Source: Novosphingobium capsulatum
GTDB taxonomy: Bacteria > Pseudomonadota > Alphaproteobacteria > Sphingomonadales > Sphingomonadaceae
DNA: 64,000 bases
Reading direction: 5' to 3'
Assembly (NCBI GenBank): GCA_015661825.1
Contig: DQVI01000138.1
Coordinates: forward strand, 19,091 to 83,090
Below are positions 20,805-29,399 of this stretch, one piece after another. Made by a program: the position numbers and the translations under genes. Position 1 is the first letter of the stretch. Every line of letters starts with the position of its first letter. The notes beneath the pieces are model-generated. The model was given only the letters and a program-made list of their open reading frames with translations. It was not told where the DNA came from and searched no databases.

Positions 20805-21662
20805 TCACCATGCTCGCAGTTGCAGCATGGCCAAGCCAAGGCAGGTCGGCCAGGCCGCCACGGCCATCAAAGACCCTAGCGGTAAAATTGTTGATGCCTC
20901 GACCCGGCGCCCCGAAAGGACCCAAATGATAGCAAGAAGCAGCCCCAGAAGGCTCGCGGCGAGCATGATCACGACCACGCCGACGACTCCCGCCCAGGCC
21001 CCGATCGCCCCGAGCAGAAACGGATCACCGCCCCCCAACCCTTCGCGTCCGCGGCATTTTTGATAGGCCCACGCCGGAACGGCCAGCAAGGCATAGCCCG
21101 CAACGCATCCAAGGGCCGATCCGGCAAAAACCGATCCGGTCAAAAGAGACTCGCCGCGCGAACCGAATGCGGGACCTGATGCGAAGCCCGATGCAAAACC
21201 GGATGCCAGACCGGATTTTGGCCCGAATTCGAACCACGCCGACAAGGCCAGCCCGCTCGCCCCCAAAGCCAGCGTGAGCCCGCGCGGCAACCAGAAACAG
21301 CGCGCATCGAGCAGCCCGAGCGCGAGCAACTGCCACCCCAGCGCCATTGCCGGAAGCCGCGCCGGCAATGGCATCAGGGCCGCTCCCGCCCCGACCCCTG
21401 CCCCAAGGATTTCCGACACAAGCTGCCAGCGGTCGAGAGCCCCCCTGCATGTCCGGCAACGCCCTCGCAAGGCGAGCCAGGCCAGAACCGGGACCAGTTC
21501 CAGCCCATGGAGACGACGCCCGCAATGGTCGCAGGCCGAAGGCGCCCGCACGATGTCACGCCCCTGTGGCAGGCGCTGGACGAGCGTGCCGATGAACGAG
21601 CCGACAATTGCCCCCAGAACGGAGCAGATTGTCACGGAAAGCCAGCCCCATTCCTCTCCCAA
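20805..21662 (-). CDS. type IV prepilin-like peptidase (A24 family)
   Basis: Bifunctional leader peptidase/methylase of the PilD/GspO type, an inner-membrane aspartyl protease that processes type IV pilin-like proteins. Two CxxC pairs, CDHCGRRL and CRTCRGAL, form the zinc-binding cytoplasmic loop (about residues 44-76). The catalytic aspartates are in LLDARCFWLP and GLGGGDPFLLGAIGAW. About 285 residues. Between them lies an unusual low-complexity insert (SGLASGFASGFASGPAFG). The start is TTG with AGGGGGG upstream. It stands alone, with no pilin or secretion gene beside it, so its substrate is unknown. Confidence 0.85.
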   Translation of the reverse strand: MGEEWGWLSVTICSVLGAIVGSFIGTLVQRLPQGRDIVRAPSACDHCGRRLHGLELVPVLAWLALRGRCRTCRGALDRWQLVSEILGAGVGAGAALMPLPARLPAMALGWQLLALGLLDARCFWLPRGLTLALGASGLALSAWFEFGPKSGLASGFASGFASGPAFGSRGESLLTGSVFAGSALGCVAGYALLAVPAWAYQKCRGREGLGGGDPFLLGAIGAWAGVVGVVVIMLAASLLGLLLAIIWVLSGRRVEASTILPLGSLMAVAAWPTCLGLAMLQLRAW

Positions 21663-21914
21663 ACCGCCCCCCTTTCGCCCCGGCCTTCCCCCCGAAGCGC
21701 GCCCGAAACGACATTACAAAACGATGCCCGATGTTTCGGAACGATGATTTCGTTCAAAAATTTTCTCGCGGTCCGGTCGCATCCGGTGCACCCTACGACC
21801 TGATGCCGAATTGCATTCGTCCCGCTCTGAGCTTACATCGGGCGCAACAAACACAAGCTACCATTTCGTCCGCCCCCCGCGGCGAAACTCCGGCACTGGA
21901 AGGACCTGATACAT

Positions 21915-23111
21915 ATGGCGCAGTTTTCCATCGCAGACCCCATCGTGATCCTGAGCTATGCCCGTACCCCCATGGGCAGCATGCAGGGCGCTCTGGCCGA
22001 CGTGACCGCCACCGAACTGGGCGCCACTGCGGTCAAGGCCGCCGTGGAGCGCGCGGGCGTCGATGGCGCGCAAGTCGAGCGCATCTACATGGGCTGCGTG
22101 CTGCCCGCCGGGCTCGGCCAGGCGCCCGCACGCCAGGCCGCGATCAAGGCCGGCCTGCCCAAGTCGGTCGAGGCGACGACCGTCAACAAGGTCTGCGGCT
22201 CGGGCATGCAGACGGTGATCATGGCTTCCGAGGCGCTGGCCGCCGGCAGCATCGACCTTGCCATCGCCGGTGGCATGGAATCGATGACCAACGCGCCCTA
22301 CCTTCTCAAGAAGCATCGTTCGGGCGCGCGCATCGGCCACGACACGGCTTATGACCACATGTTCCTCGACGGCCTCGAAGACGCCTACGAGGCTGGCCGC
22401 GCGATGGGCACGTTCGCCCAGGAAACCGCCGATGCCTATCAACTGACCCGCGAAGGCCAGGACGACTACGCCATCGAGTCGCTGCGCCGTGCCAAGGCTG
22501 CCATCACCGAAGGCGCCTTTGTCGCTGAAATCGCGCCCGTCACGATCAAGACGCGCGCCGGCGAAGTGACCGTCGACACCGACGAAGCCCCCGGCAAGGG
22601 CCGCCCCGACAAGATCCCCGCGCTCAAGCCCGCCTTCGCCAAGGATGGCACGATCACGGCGGCAACGTCCTCGTCGATCTCGGACGGCGCGGCCGCCCTC
22701 GTGCTCACCCGCCAGAGCGTGGCCGATGCCAAGGGCCTGACCCCCGTGGCCAAGGTCGTCGCGCTGGCCGCCCATGCCCACGAGCCCAAGGATTTCACCA
22801 CCGCTCCGGTCGGCGCGATCCAGAAGGTGCTGAACAAGGCTGGCTGGACCGTCGAGGACGTCGACCTGTTCGAGGTGAACGAGGCCTTTGCCTGTGTCGC
22901 CATGTTCGCAATGCACGATCTGGGCATCCCGCATGACAAGGTGAACGTCCATGGCGGCGCCACCGCGCTCGGCCACCCGATCGGCGCTTCGGGCGCGCGC
23001 ATCATCACCACGCTGATCGGCGCGCTCAAGCGCCATGGCAAGACCAAGGGCGTGGCCAGCCTGTGCATCGGCGGCGGCGAAGCCACCGCGCTGGCGATCG
23101 AACTGGCCTGA
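21915..23111 (+). CDS. acetyl-CoA C-acetyltransferase (thiolase)
   Basis: Condenses two acetyl-CoA molecules, or cleaves acetoacetyl-CoA, in polyhydroxybutyrate, ketone or fatty-acid metabolism. The nucleophilic cysteine is in NKVCGSGMQ (Cys94). The NEAFA motif, GHPIGASGARI with the catalytic histidine, and the C-terminal CIGGGEATAL with the second cysteine are all present. 398 residues, standard. GGAAGGA lies about 10 bases before the ATG. A strong terminator follows immediately. There are no other polyhydroxybutyrate genes nearby, so the pathway is not fixed by context. Confidence 0.95.
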   Translation: MAQFSIADPIVILSYARTPMGSMQGALADVTATELGATAVKAAVERAGVDGAQVERIYMGCVLPAGLGQAPARQAAIKAGLPKSVEATTVNKVCGSGMQTVIMASEALAAGSIDLAIAGGMESMTNAPYLLKKHRSGARIGHDTAYDHMFLDGLEDAYEAGRAMGTFAQETADAYQLTREGQDDYAIESLRRAKAAITEGAFVAEIAPVTIKTRAGEVTVDTDEAPGKGRPDKIPALKPAFAKDGTITAATSSSISDGAAALVLTRQSVADAKGLTPVAKVVALAAHAHEPKDFTTAPVGAIQKVLNKAGWTVEDVDLFEVNEAFACVAMFAMHDLGIPHDKVNVHGGATALGHPIGASGARIITTLIGALKRHGKTKGVASLCIGGGEATALAIELA

Positions 23112-23135
23112 TCGGTTTCTCGCAACACCTGACAG

Positions 23136-23172
23136 AAAAGGGCGCCATCCTCATGGGATGGCGCCCTTTTTC
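23136..23172 (+). terminator. Rho-independent terminator after the thiolase
   Basis: A 15-bp perfect stem (AAAAGGGCGCCATCC / GGATGGCGCCCTTTT) with loop TCATG, followed by T-rich sequence. It lies 24 bases after the thiolase stop and, being T/A-flanked on both sides, can also serve the convergent SH3-domain gene. Confidence 0.9.
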
Positions 23173-23193
23173 TTGTCCCTCAATGCGCCGCGC

Positions 23194-23709
23194 TCAGGGC
23201 GTTCCCGCGCCCCAGATCGCGTCCTGCGCGACGAAGCCCTTGCGCCCGGTCACATCGAACGCGCACCAGCCATCGCGGCAATCGCCCAGAACCCCCTGCA
23301 CGCCGGGCGCCACCCGCCAGAGCACCGGGCCACTGCCGTCGCGGTTCGCCCGCATCGGGGCCACCTCGCCCTTGACCAGCCCGCTGCGCGCGCGGCTGAG
23401 GAACTGGGCCAGCATCCATCCGCGAGCCCCGGCCGGGTCTTCGACAAGGCGCCAGCCCCCCATCACGCGCAAAACCTTCACCGGGAGCCCCTTGCGCACA
23501 TAAGTCCAGTTGATCCGGTATTCGCGGCCCGGCCCCACGCGCATGTTGGTCTGGTCCTTGGCCAGCGAGGCCCAGTAGGGCGCGGCGCCATCCTCTGCGG
23601 CATGCAGCCGGGCAGGCTGGATGGCGAGGCCCGAAATCCCGGCGCAGACGACCAGGGCAAGCGCAAGGCGGAACGGGGCAAGGCGGAACGAGGAACGCAA
23701 ATTCGGCAC
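23194..23709 (-). CDS. exported SH3-domain protein
   Basis: A 171-residue secreted protein with a signal peptide (hydrophobic LALALVVCAGISGLAI, about residues 15-30, cut near LHAAED). Two SH3-like modules follow. The first contains NMRVGPGREYRINWTYVRKG, a bacterial SH3 signature; the second ends DGWCAFDVTGRKGFVAQDAIWG. Such proteins usually bind cell wall or ligands in the periplasm; no enzyme motif is seen. The start is GTG, with GGAG 11 bases upstream. It converges on the thiolase, with the shared terminator between them. Confidence 0.8.
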   Translation of the reverse strand: MPNLRSSFRLAPFRLALALVVCAGISGLAIQPARLHAAEDGAAPYWASLAKDQTNMRVGPGREYRINWTYVRKGLPVKVLRVMGGWRLVEDPAGARGWMLAQFLSRARSGLVKGEVAPMRANRDGSGPVLWRVAPGVQGVLGDCRDGWCAFDVTGRKGFVAQDAIWGAGTP

Positions 23710-23876
23710 GGGTCACTGTCTCCACCGCGCCGCGATGAGGCGCGAGCCAACTTGCGATACAGCATTGCGGGACGAGGGCAACCGCCTGTGCCCCGCTGCG
23801 AGGCGCGATCAACAGCTATGATGGCCCTTTGTCCGGCTTGACCGCCCCCATGGCCATCGGCATAGCTGGTGCAAGG

Positions 23877-24905
23877 ATGCCACAGCACGCTCGCCCGCAA
23901 GACTTGCGCCTCGCCCGCCGCGTAGACGGCAAACCGCGCGTGGTCGTCACGCGTCGCCTTTTGCCCGAAACACAGCGCCGGATGGCCGAGTTGTTCGAGG
24001 TGACCCTCAATGCCGAGGATCGCCCGATGTCGCACGACGCCCTGATCGAGGCCGTGCGCGAAGCCCATGTCCTCGTCCCCACGGTCACCGACCGGATCGA
24101 CGCCGACGTGATCGCCAAGGCTGGCCCCAATCTGGGCCTGATCGCCAATTTCGGCGCGGGGATCGAGCATATCGACCTGGCCGCCGCGCGCGCGCGCAAG
24201 ATCATCGTCACCAACACGCCGGGCGTCTTCACCGAAGACACCGCCGACATGACGATGGCCCTGATCATCTCGGTCCCGCGCCGGTTGACCGATGGCGAGC
24301 GCGAGATCCGCGAGGGAACGTGGGATGGATGGTCGCCGTCCACGCTGCTCGGCCACCGCATCGCGGGCAAGGTTCTGGGCATCGTGGGCATGGGCCGAAT
24401 CGGCCAGGCCGTGGCGCTGCGCGCGCGCGCGTTCGGCCTCGCGGTCGTCTATCACAACCGCCATCGCCTGCCCCAGGCGCTCGAAGACCATCTGGGCGTG
24501 CGCTACGAGCCCGACCTCGACCGCCTCGTGCAAGAGGCCGACATTCTCTCGCTGCACTGTCCGCTCAATGCCGGGACGCACCACCTGATCGACGCGCGAC
24601 GCATCGCGATGATGAAGCGCGAAGCCTATGTCGTGAACACCTCGCGCGGCGAACTGATCGAGGAATCGGCACTGATCGCCGCGCTGGAGGCCGGCGCCAT
24701 CGGCGGGGCAGGGCTCGATGTTTTCGCCCATGAGCCCGAAGCCGATCCGCGCCTCAAGCGCCTGCCCAATGTCGTCCTGCTGCCCCACATGGGCAGCGCC
24801 ACATTCGAGGGACGGCTGGCCTCGGGCGACAAGGTGATCGCCAATATCCGCTTCTGGGCCGACGGCCACCGCCCGCCCGATCAGGTGATCGAAGGCTGGG
24901 CCTGA
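23877..24905 (+). CDS. 2-hydroxyacid dehydrogenase (D-glycerate / glyoxylate reductase type)
   Basis: NAD(P)-dependent D-isomer-specific 2-hydroxyacid dehydrogenase. The Rossmann motif GIVGMGRIGQA is in the middle. The catalytic set is the Arg in NTSRGELI, the Glu in FAHEPEADP and the His in LLPHMGSAT, in the right order. It most resembles glyoxylate/hydroxypyruvate reductases. The frame is open from a TTG at 23829, with an ATG at 23850. The ATG at 23877 gives 342 residues, near family length, but its Shine-Dalgarno is weak and close. The substrate cannot be fixed from sequence. Confidence 0.88.
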   Translation: MPQHARPQDLRLARRVDGKPRVVVTRRLLPETQRRMAELFEVTLNAEDRPMSHDALIEAVREAHVLVPTVTDRIDADVIAKAGPNLGLIANFGAGIEHIDLAAARARKIIVTNTPGVFTEDTADMTMALIISVPRRLTDGEREIREGTWDGWSPSTLLGHRIAGKVLGIVGMGRIGQAVALRARAFGLAVVYHNRHRLPQALEDHLGVRYEPDLDRLVQEADILSLHCPLNAGTHHLIDARRIAMMKREAYVVNTSRGELIEESALIAALEAGAIGGAGLDVFAHEPEADPRLKRLPNVVLLPHMGSATFEGRLASGDKVIANIRFWADGHRPPDQVIEGWA

Positions 24906-25012
24906 TCGCTGCCCGATACGGAAAACCAGTCCACGCCGGGCAGCGCCGGACGGATCCTCCCCAATTCGTTCGGGCATTTCGAATTTGTCAAAGTCTGGGC
25001 GCTAGGGGTGCC

Positions 25013-26389
25013 ATGATGATCGATTCCAGCCCGATGCCCCCTTCATTGGCCCGTTTGCGCCGCCTGCTGACGCTTGGCGCGCTGGCCATTCCCGCGCTGA
25101 TACCCACGCTCGCCCAGGCCCAGAGCGCGCAAGATGCGCTCGCCGATGCAGCCGACAGTGGCGATACCGCATGGATGCTGGCCGCCTCGCTGCTGGCCCT
25201 GCTGCTGGTCCTGCCTGGGCTGGCGCTGTTCCATGCCGGGCGCGTGCGCGCGGCCAGCATGGTTTCGGTCTTGGCCCAGACCGGGGCCGCGGTGGCGCTC
25301 GTCTCGCTGCTGTGGGTCGTGGTCGGCTATACGCTGGCCTTTGGCTCGGTCACCTCGGGCTGGCTGGGCAGCGGCAATGCCTGGATGCTGATCGATCTGG
25401 GCAATGTACGCGACGGCACGCTCGTTCCCGAGAGCGCCTATGCCCTGTTCGAGATGGTCTTTGCGCTGCTTCCACCCGCGCTGATGGTCGGCGCCTGGGT
25501 CGAGCGCGCGCGGTTTGGCTGGGTCGTGGGCTTTTGCGGGCTGTGGAGCCTGATCGTCTATGCCCCGGTGGCCCACTGGGTCTGGGGCGGCGGCTGGCTG
25601 GCCACGCGGCTGGGCACGGTCGACTATGCCGGTGGCCTTGTCGTCCATGTGACCTCCGGGGTCTCGGCGCTGGTCGTGGCGCTGCTGATGGGGCGGCGCG
25701 AGCGGTTTGCCGCCACGGGGGCCGCCCCCCTGCCCTCACCTGCCCCCGGCAGCCCCGTGCTGACCGTTGCGGGCGCGGGGCTGGCCTGGGCGGGGAGTCT
25801 GGCGCTTGCGGGCGGATCGGCCCTCTCGGCGAGCGACGATGCGGCCATGGCGCTGATCAACACCCATGTCTGCGCCGCTGCTGCGGCGCTCGTCTGGCTG
25901 CTGCTGGAGCGGCTGAACGGGCATCATCGGCCCAGCGCCACGGGCTTTGCCCAGGGCGCCGTGGCAGGGCTGGCCATGATCGCGCCGGTCGCGGGCTATG
26001 TCGGCGTGGGCAGCGCAATCCTGCTGGGCCTGATCGCCGCGCCGCTGGTGCGCGGCGGGGCTGCCGTGGTGCGCCAGAGCCTGCATATCGACGACAGCCT
26101 CGATGTCTTTGCCCGTCACGGCCTCGCCGGGGCTGCGGGCACCGTTCTGGCCGCGCTGGCGCTCTCGCCCCGGCTGGGCGGCACCGGCTATGCCCAGGGC
26201 ATGGATCTGGCCCATCAGGTGGTCGGGCAGGTCGTCGCCCTGGGGGCCGTGGCCGCGTGGAGTGCGATTGCCACCGCGATTGCCGCGCTGATGGTTTCGA
26301 TGGCCCTGCCCATGCGCGTCACGCGCGAGGCCGAGATGGCCGGGCTGGACGAAGGCAGCCATGGCGAAACCGTCTTCAAAGCGGATTGA
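25013..26389 (+). CDS. amt: ammonium transporter (Amt family)
   Basis: Inner-membrane ammonium channel of 458 residues. An N-terminal cleavable signal (LLTLGALAIPALIPTLAQAQ) precedes eleven predicted helices, as in AmtB. The pore twin histidines are visible as His212 (GLVVHVTSG) and His369 (DVFARHGLAG). AGGGG lies just before the ATG. No glnK/PII gene is adjacent on either side, although amtB and glnK are often paired. The central part (residues 240-330) is more Ala/Gly-rich than usual. Confidence 0.9.
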   Translation: MMIDSSPMPPSLARLRRLLTLGALAIPALIPTLAQAQSAQDALADAADSGDTAWMLAASLLALLLVLPGLALFHAGRVRAASMVSVLAQTGAAVALVSLLWVVVGYTLAFGSVTSGWLGSGNAWMLIDLGNVRDGTLVPESAYALFEMVFALLPPALMVGAWVERARFGWVVGFCGLWSLIVYAPVAHWVWGGGWLATRLGTVDYAGGLVVHVTSGVSALVVALLMGRRERFAATGAAPLPSPAPGSPVLTVAGAGLAWAGSLALAGGSALSASDDAAMALINTHVCAAAAALVWLLLERLNGHHRPSATGFAQGAVAGLAMIAPVAGYVGVGSAILLGLIAAPLVRGGAAVVRQSLHIDDSLDVFARHGLAGAAGTVLAALALSPRLGGTGYAQGMDLAHQVVGQVVALGAVAAWSAIATAIAALMVSMALPMRVTREAEMAGLDEGSHGETVFKAD

Positions 26390-26420
26390 GAAAACCCGCC
26401 GAACTCATTGCTGAAAAACA

Positions 26421-26450
26421 AAAAACCCGAGGCTTCCCTCGGGTTTTTCG
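26421..26450. terminator. bidirectional terminator between amt and the nitronate monooxygenase-like gene
   Basis: Perfect 12-bp stem AAAAACCCGAGG / CCTCGGGTTTTT with loop CTTC. A run on the left and T run on the right make it work in both directions between two convergent genes. Confidence 0.92.
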
Positions 26451-26477
26451 TATCATTGAGGTCGATGCAGCGGGCGC

Positions 26478-27887
26478 TCAGTCGCCGGTCAGGATACGAT
26501 CGACCAATTGCTTCACAGTGGGCGTGAAGTTGTTGGAATAGAACGGATCCTGCTTGAAGCGATAGGCCGCGTGGCCCGCAAACATCAGGTTCTGGTTGAT
26601 GTCGCCACCATGGGCGATGTCCTGCAAGGTCTTCTGGATGCAGAAGCTGCGCGGATCGGCCAGACGCCCGGTGGTGTAGTCGTCGTGGTCCTTCCACGAC
26701 GAGAACCCGCAGTGCGACAGGCAGCCCATGCAGTCGGCCTGATCCTTGCGGATTTCCTCGCGCTCGGCAGGCGTCACGAAGACGACGGTGTCGTCGGGCG
26801 TGCGCAGCGCCTGGGTAAAGCCCGCGCCGAACCATTCGCGCGCATGGGCCAGATCGGTCGGCGTGACCCAGAAGTTCTTGCCCTTGACCCCGACATCGAG
26901 TTGGACGGTATGTTCGCCCGCCTCGACCCGCGAATAGGGAATCTGGCGCTCGGAACGCGCTTCGAGCGCGCGCAGGAACGGATTGCGCACCGCCGAGGAA
27001 TAGAAGCCCGTCGGCGAGAAGCGGTGGAGCAGCACGTCGCCCGGTTCGAGCGTGCGCAGATGGTCTTTCCACGCCTGCGGAATGGGGCTTTCGGCGGTGA
27101 GCAGCGGACGCGTGCCGAACTGGAAGGCGATCGCGCCCAGTTCGGGATTGTCGATCCAGTCGTTCCATTCGCGCAGGAACCACACCCCGCCCGCCATCAC
27201 GATCGGCACGTCATCGCTGACCCCTTCGGCGCGCATCGTGTCGCGCAGGGCCTTGACGCGGGGATAGGGATCTTCGGGCTGGCGCGGATTTTCCGCATTC
27301 GACAGGCCGTTGTGCCCACCGGCCAGCCACGGATCTTCGTAGACCACGGCGGCCATCAGGTGCGCGACCTTGTGATAGGCACGCTTCCACAGCGCGCGGA
27401 ACGCACGGCCCGAAGAGACAATCGGCAGGTAGCTGACGTTGAAGCGCGCGGCGATTTCCGAGAGCTTGTAGGGCATGCCCGCCCCGCAGGTGACCCCGCT
27501 GACGAGGCCACGGGTCTTTTCCAGCACGCCTTCGAGCACCGCCTGCGCGCCGCCCATTTCCCACAGCACGTTGATGTTGATCGCGCCCTTGCCGCTGGCC
27601 ATGTCATAGGCGCGGCGCACCTGCTCGACGGCGCCGTCGATGGCATAGCGGATCAGTTCATCGTGGCGCTGCTGGCGGGTGAGCGCATTGTAGACCTGCG
27701 GCACGATCTTGCCTTCGGCGTCGTAGCTGTCGGCATTGACCGCACTGACTGTCCCGATGCCTCCGGCCGCTGCCCAGGCGCCCGAACTCATGTGATTGGT
27801 GGCAGATACCCCCTTGCCACCTTCCACCAGTGGCCAGACTTCCCGGCCACCATAGAGGATCGGCTTCAACCCCTTGAACGCAGACAT
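26478..27887 (-). CDS. nitronate monooxygenase-like flavoprotein with C-terminal cysteine cluster
   Basis: TIM-barrel flavin enzyme of the nitronate monooxygenase / NAD(P)H-dependent flavin oxidoreductase family. GVTCGAGMPYKLSEIA, VMAGGVWF and FQFGTRPLLTAES supply the FMN-phosphate region. At 469 residues it is about 100 longer than typical members. The extra C-terminal part holds Cys386-x2-Cys389-x3-Cys393 and Cys416 (DCMGCLSHCGF, then SFCIQKT), a pattern able to bind an iron-sulfur cluster or zinc. A clean AAGGA lies before the ATG. The substrate is unknown. Confidence 0.8.
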   Translation of the reverse strand: MSAFKGLKPILYGGREVWPLVEGGKGVSATNHMSSGAWAAAGGIGTVSAVNADSYDAEGKIVPQVYNALTRQQRHDELIRYAIDGAVEQVRRAYDMASGKGAININVLWEMGGAQAVLEGVLEKTRGLVSGVTCGAGMPYKLSEIAARFNVSYLPIVSSGRAFRALWKRAYHKVAHLMAAVVYEDPWLAGGHNGLSNAENPRQPEDPYPRVKALRDTMRAEGVSDDVPIVMAGGVWFLREWNDWIDNPELGAIAFQFGTRPLLTAESPIPQAWKDHLRTLEPGDVLLHRFSPTGFYSSAVRNPFLRALEARSERQIPYSRVEAGEHTVQLDVGVKGKNFWVTPTDLAHAREWFGAGFTQALRTPDDTVVFVTPAEREEIRKDQADCMGCLSHCGFSSWKDHDDYTTGRLADPRSFCIQKTLQDIAHGGDINQNLMFAGHAAYRFKQDPFYSNNFTPTVKQLVDRILTGD

Positions 27888-28095
27888 AACAATCCTTCGA
27901 CGCGCATGAGCGCGTGACCTTTGCCGACCGGACCTGGCCGCGAGCGGATCGTTCCCTCCGCGATCGCCGCGACCTGGCCTTCCGGCCGGACGTGATAACC
28001 CGAATGCATGGACTTACGGCCAAACGGTCGCAAGCGAAAGACCGGTCTCGTGCTTTTGCCCGATCCCTGTCTCAAAACGCCCGAGAGGGGTCCTG

Positions 28096-28112
28096 TTTCC
28101 CGAATCGGGAAA
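28096..28112. other. short palindrome downstream of prfB
   Basis: TTTCCCG-AAT-CGGGAAA, a perfect 7-bp inverted repeat in the 272-base gap between prfB and the flavoprotein gene. On the minus strand it could end the prfB transcript, but no T run follows, so terminator activity is doubtful. Nothing else recognisable was seen in 27888-28159. Confidence 0.35.
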
Positions 28113-28159
28113 AACGTTCCCCAATCCGACACCCGTGAACCCCGCCTCCGGCATGGCCA

Positions 28160-29287
28160 TCAATCGTCGTCTTCCACGGCCACCTTCTCGCCGGTCACCC
28201 GCTGCGAGAGCGCCGCGGCCATGAACGCGTCGAGCGCCCCGTCCAGCACGTCGGTCGGGTTGGTGCTGACCACCCCGGTCCGCAAGTCCTTGACCTGCTG
28301 GTAAGGCTGAAGAACGTAGGAGCGGATCTGGTGGCCCCAGCCGATTTCGGTCTTGGCGGCATATTCGCCCGAGGCCGCCGCTTCGCGCTTGGCGAGTTCG
28401 GCCTCGTAGATCCGCGCTTTGAGCATGTTCATCGCGGTGGCACGGTTCTTGTGCTGGCTGCGGTCGTTCTGGCTGGCCACGATGATCCCGGTCGGCACGT
28501 GGGTGATGCGAACGGCCGAGTCCGTCGTGTTGACGTGCTGCCCGCCCGCGCCCGAGGCGCGATAGGTGTCGATCTTGAGGTCGGCCGGGTTGATCTCGAC
28601 CTCGATGTTGTCGTCGATTTCGGGATAGACCCAGACCGACGAGAACGAGGTGTGGCGGCGCGCCGAACTGTCATAGGGGCTGATGCGGACCAGGCGGTGG
28701 ACGCCGCTCTCGGTCTTGGCATAGCCATAGGCGTTCTCGCCCTTGATCAACAGCGTACAGCTCTTGATGCCCGCCGCTTCGCCCGCGTGATAGTCGACCA
28801 GATCGACCTTGTAGCCGTGGCGTTCGGCCCAGCGCGTGTACATGCGCTGGAGCATTTCGGCCCAGTCCTGGCTTTCCGTGCCGCCCGCGCCCGCGTGAAC
28901 TTCGAGATAGGCGTTGTTGGCGTCGGCCTCGCCGGCGAGCAGGGCCTGAACCTTGTCGGCATCGGCGCGGTCGGCCAGCGCGGAAAGCGTTGCCAGACCT
29001 TCGGCGATGGTCGCCTCGTCGTCTTCCATCTCGCCCAGTTCGACGAATTCGATGGCGTCAGCCATTTCCTGGCCGATCTGCCGGACGGTGCCGATCGAGG
29101 CCTCAAGACGGCGACGCTCGCGCATCACGGCCTCGGCGTTCCTGGGATCGTCCCACAGCTTGGGATCTTCGACGCGCGCGTCCAGTTCGTGAAGACGGCG
29201 CACCGCGCGGTCCCAGTCGAGGAACTTGCGCACCAGCGCCAGCGCGGCCTCGATGCGGTCGATATGGGCCTGCCCTTCGGCACGCAT
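28160..29287 (-). CDS. prfB: peptide chain release factor 2
   Basis: Recognises UAA and UGA stop codons and triggers peptide release. The catalytic GGQ loop is in SGAGGQHVNTTDSAVR. The stop-codon recognition region reads ISPYDSSARRHTS, where E. coli RF2 has SPF. The start at 29287 (MRAEGQAHIDRIE) gives 375 residues; the frame is open 18 codons further but without family similarity. The gene is one continuous frame, so the autoregulatory +1 frameshift known from E. coli prfB is absent. It follows PBP1A by 112 bases on the same strand. Confidence 0.96.
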   Translation of the reverse strand: MRAEGQAHIDRIEAALALVRKFLDWDRAVRRLHELDARVEDPKLWDDPRNAEAVMRERRRLEASIGTVRQIGQEMADAIEFVELGEMEDDEATIAEGLATLSALADRADADKVQALLAGEADANNAYLEVHAGAGGTESQDWAEMLQRMYTRWAERHGYKVDLVDYHAGEAAGIKSCTLLIKGENAYGYAKTESGVHRLVRISPYDSSARRHTSFSSVWVYPEIDDNIEVEINPADLKIDTYRASGAGGQHVNTTDSAVRITHVPTGIIVASQNDRSQHKNRATAMNMLKARIYEAELAKREAAASGEYAAKTEIGWGHQIRSYVLQPYQQVKDLRTGVVSTNPTDVLDGALDAFMAAALSQRVTGEKVAVEDDD

Positions 29288-29399
29288 GACGGTCACTCTC
29301 CATATAAAACAGCGGCCACGCACAGAGGCGGGTCCACACAATCAAACGGGTCGCTTAGCGAAGCGCAGCGGTTTGTAAAGTGGCCCCGCCCGCAACGGA

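Noticed and set aside
28160..29341. Programmed +1 frameshift in prfB
   Set aside because: The coding frame is continuous from the chosen ATG through the GGQ domain, with no in-frame UGA near codon 25.
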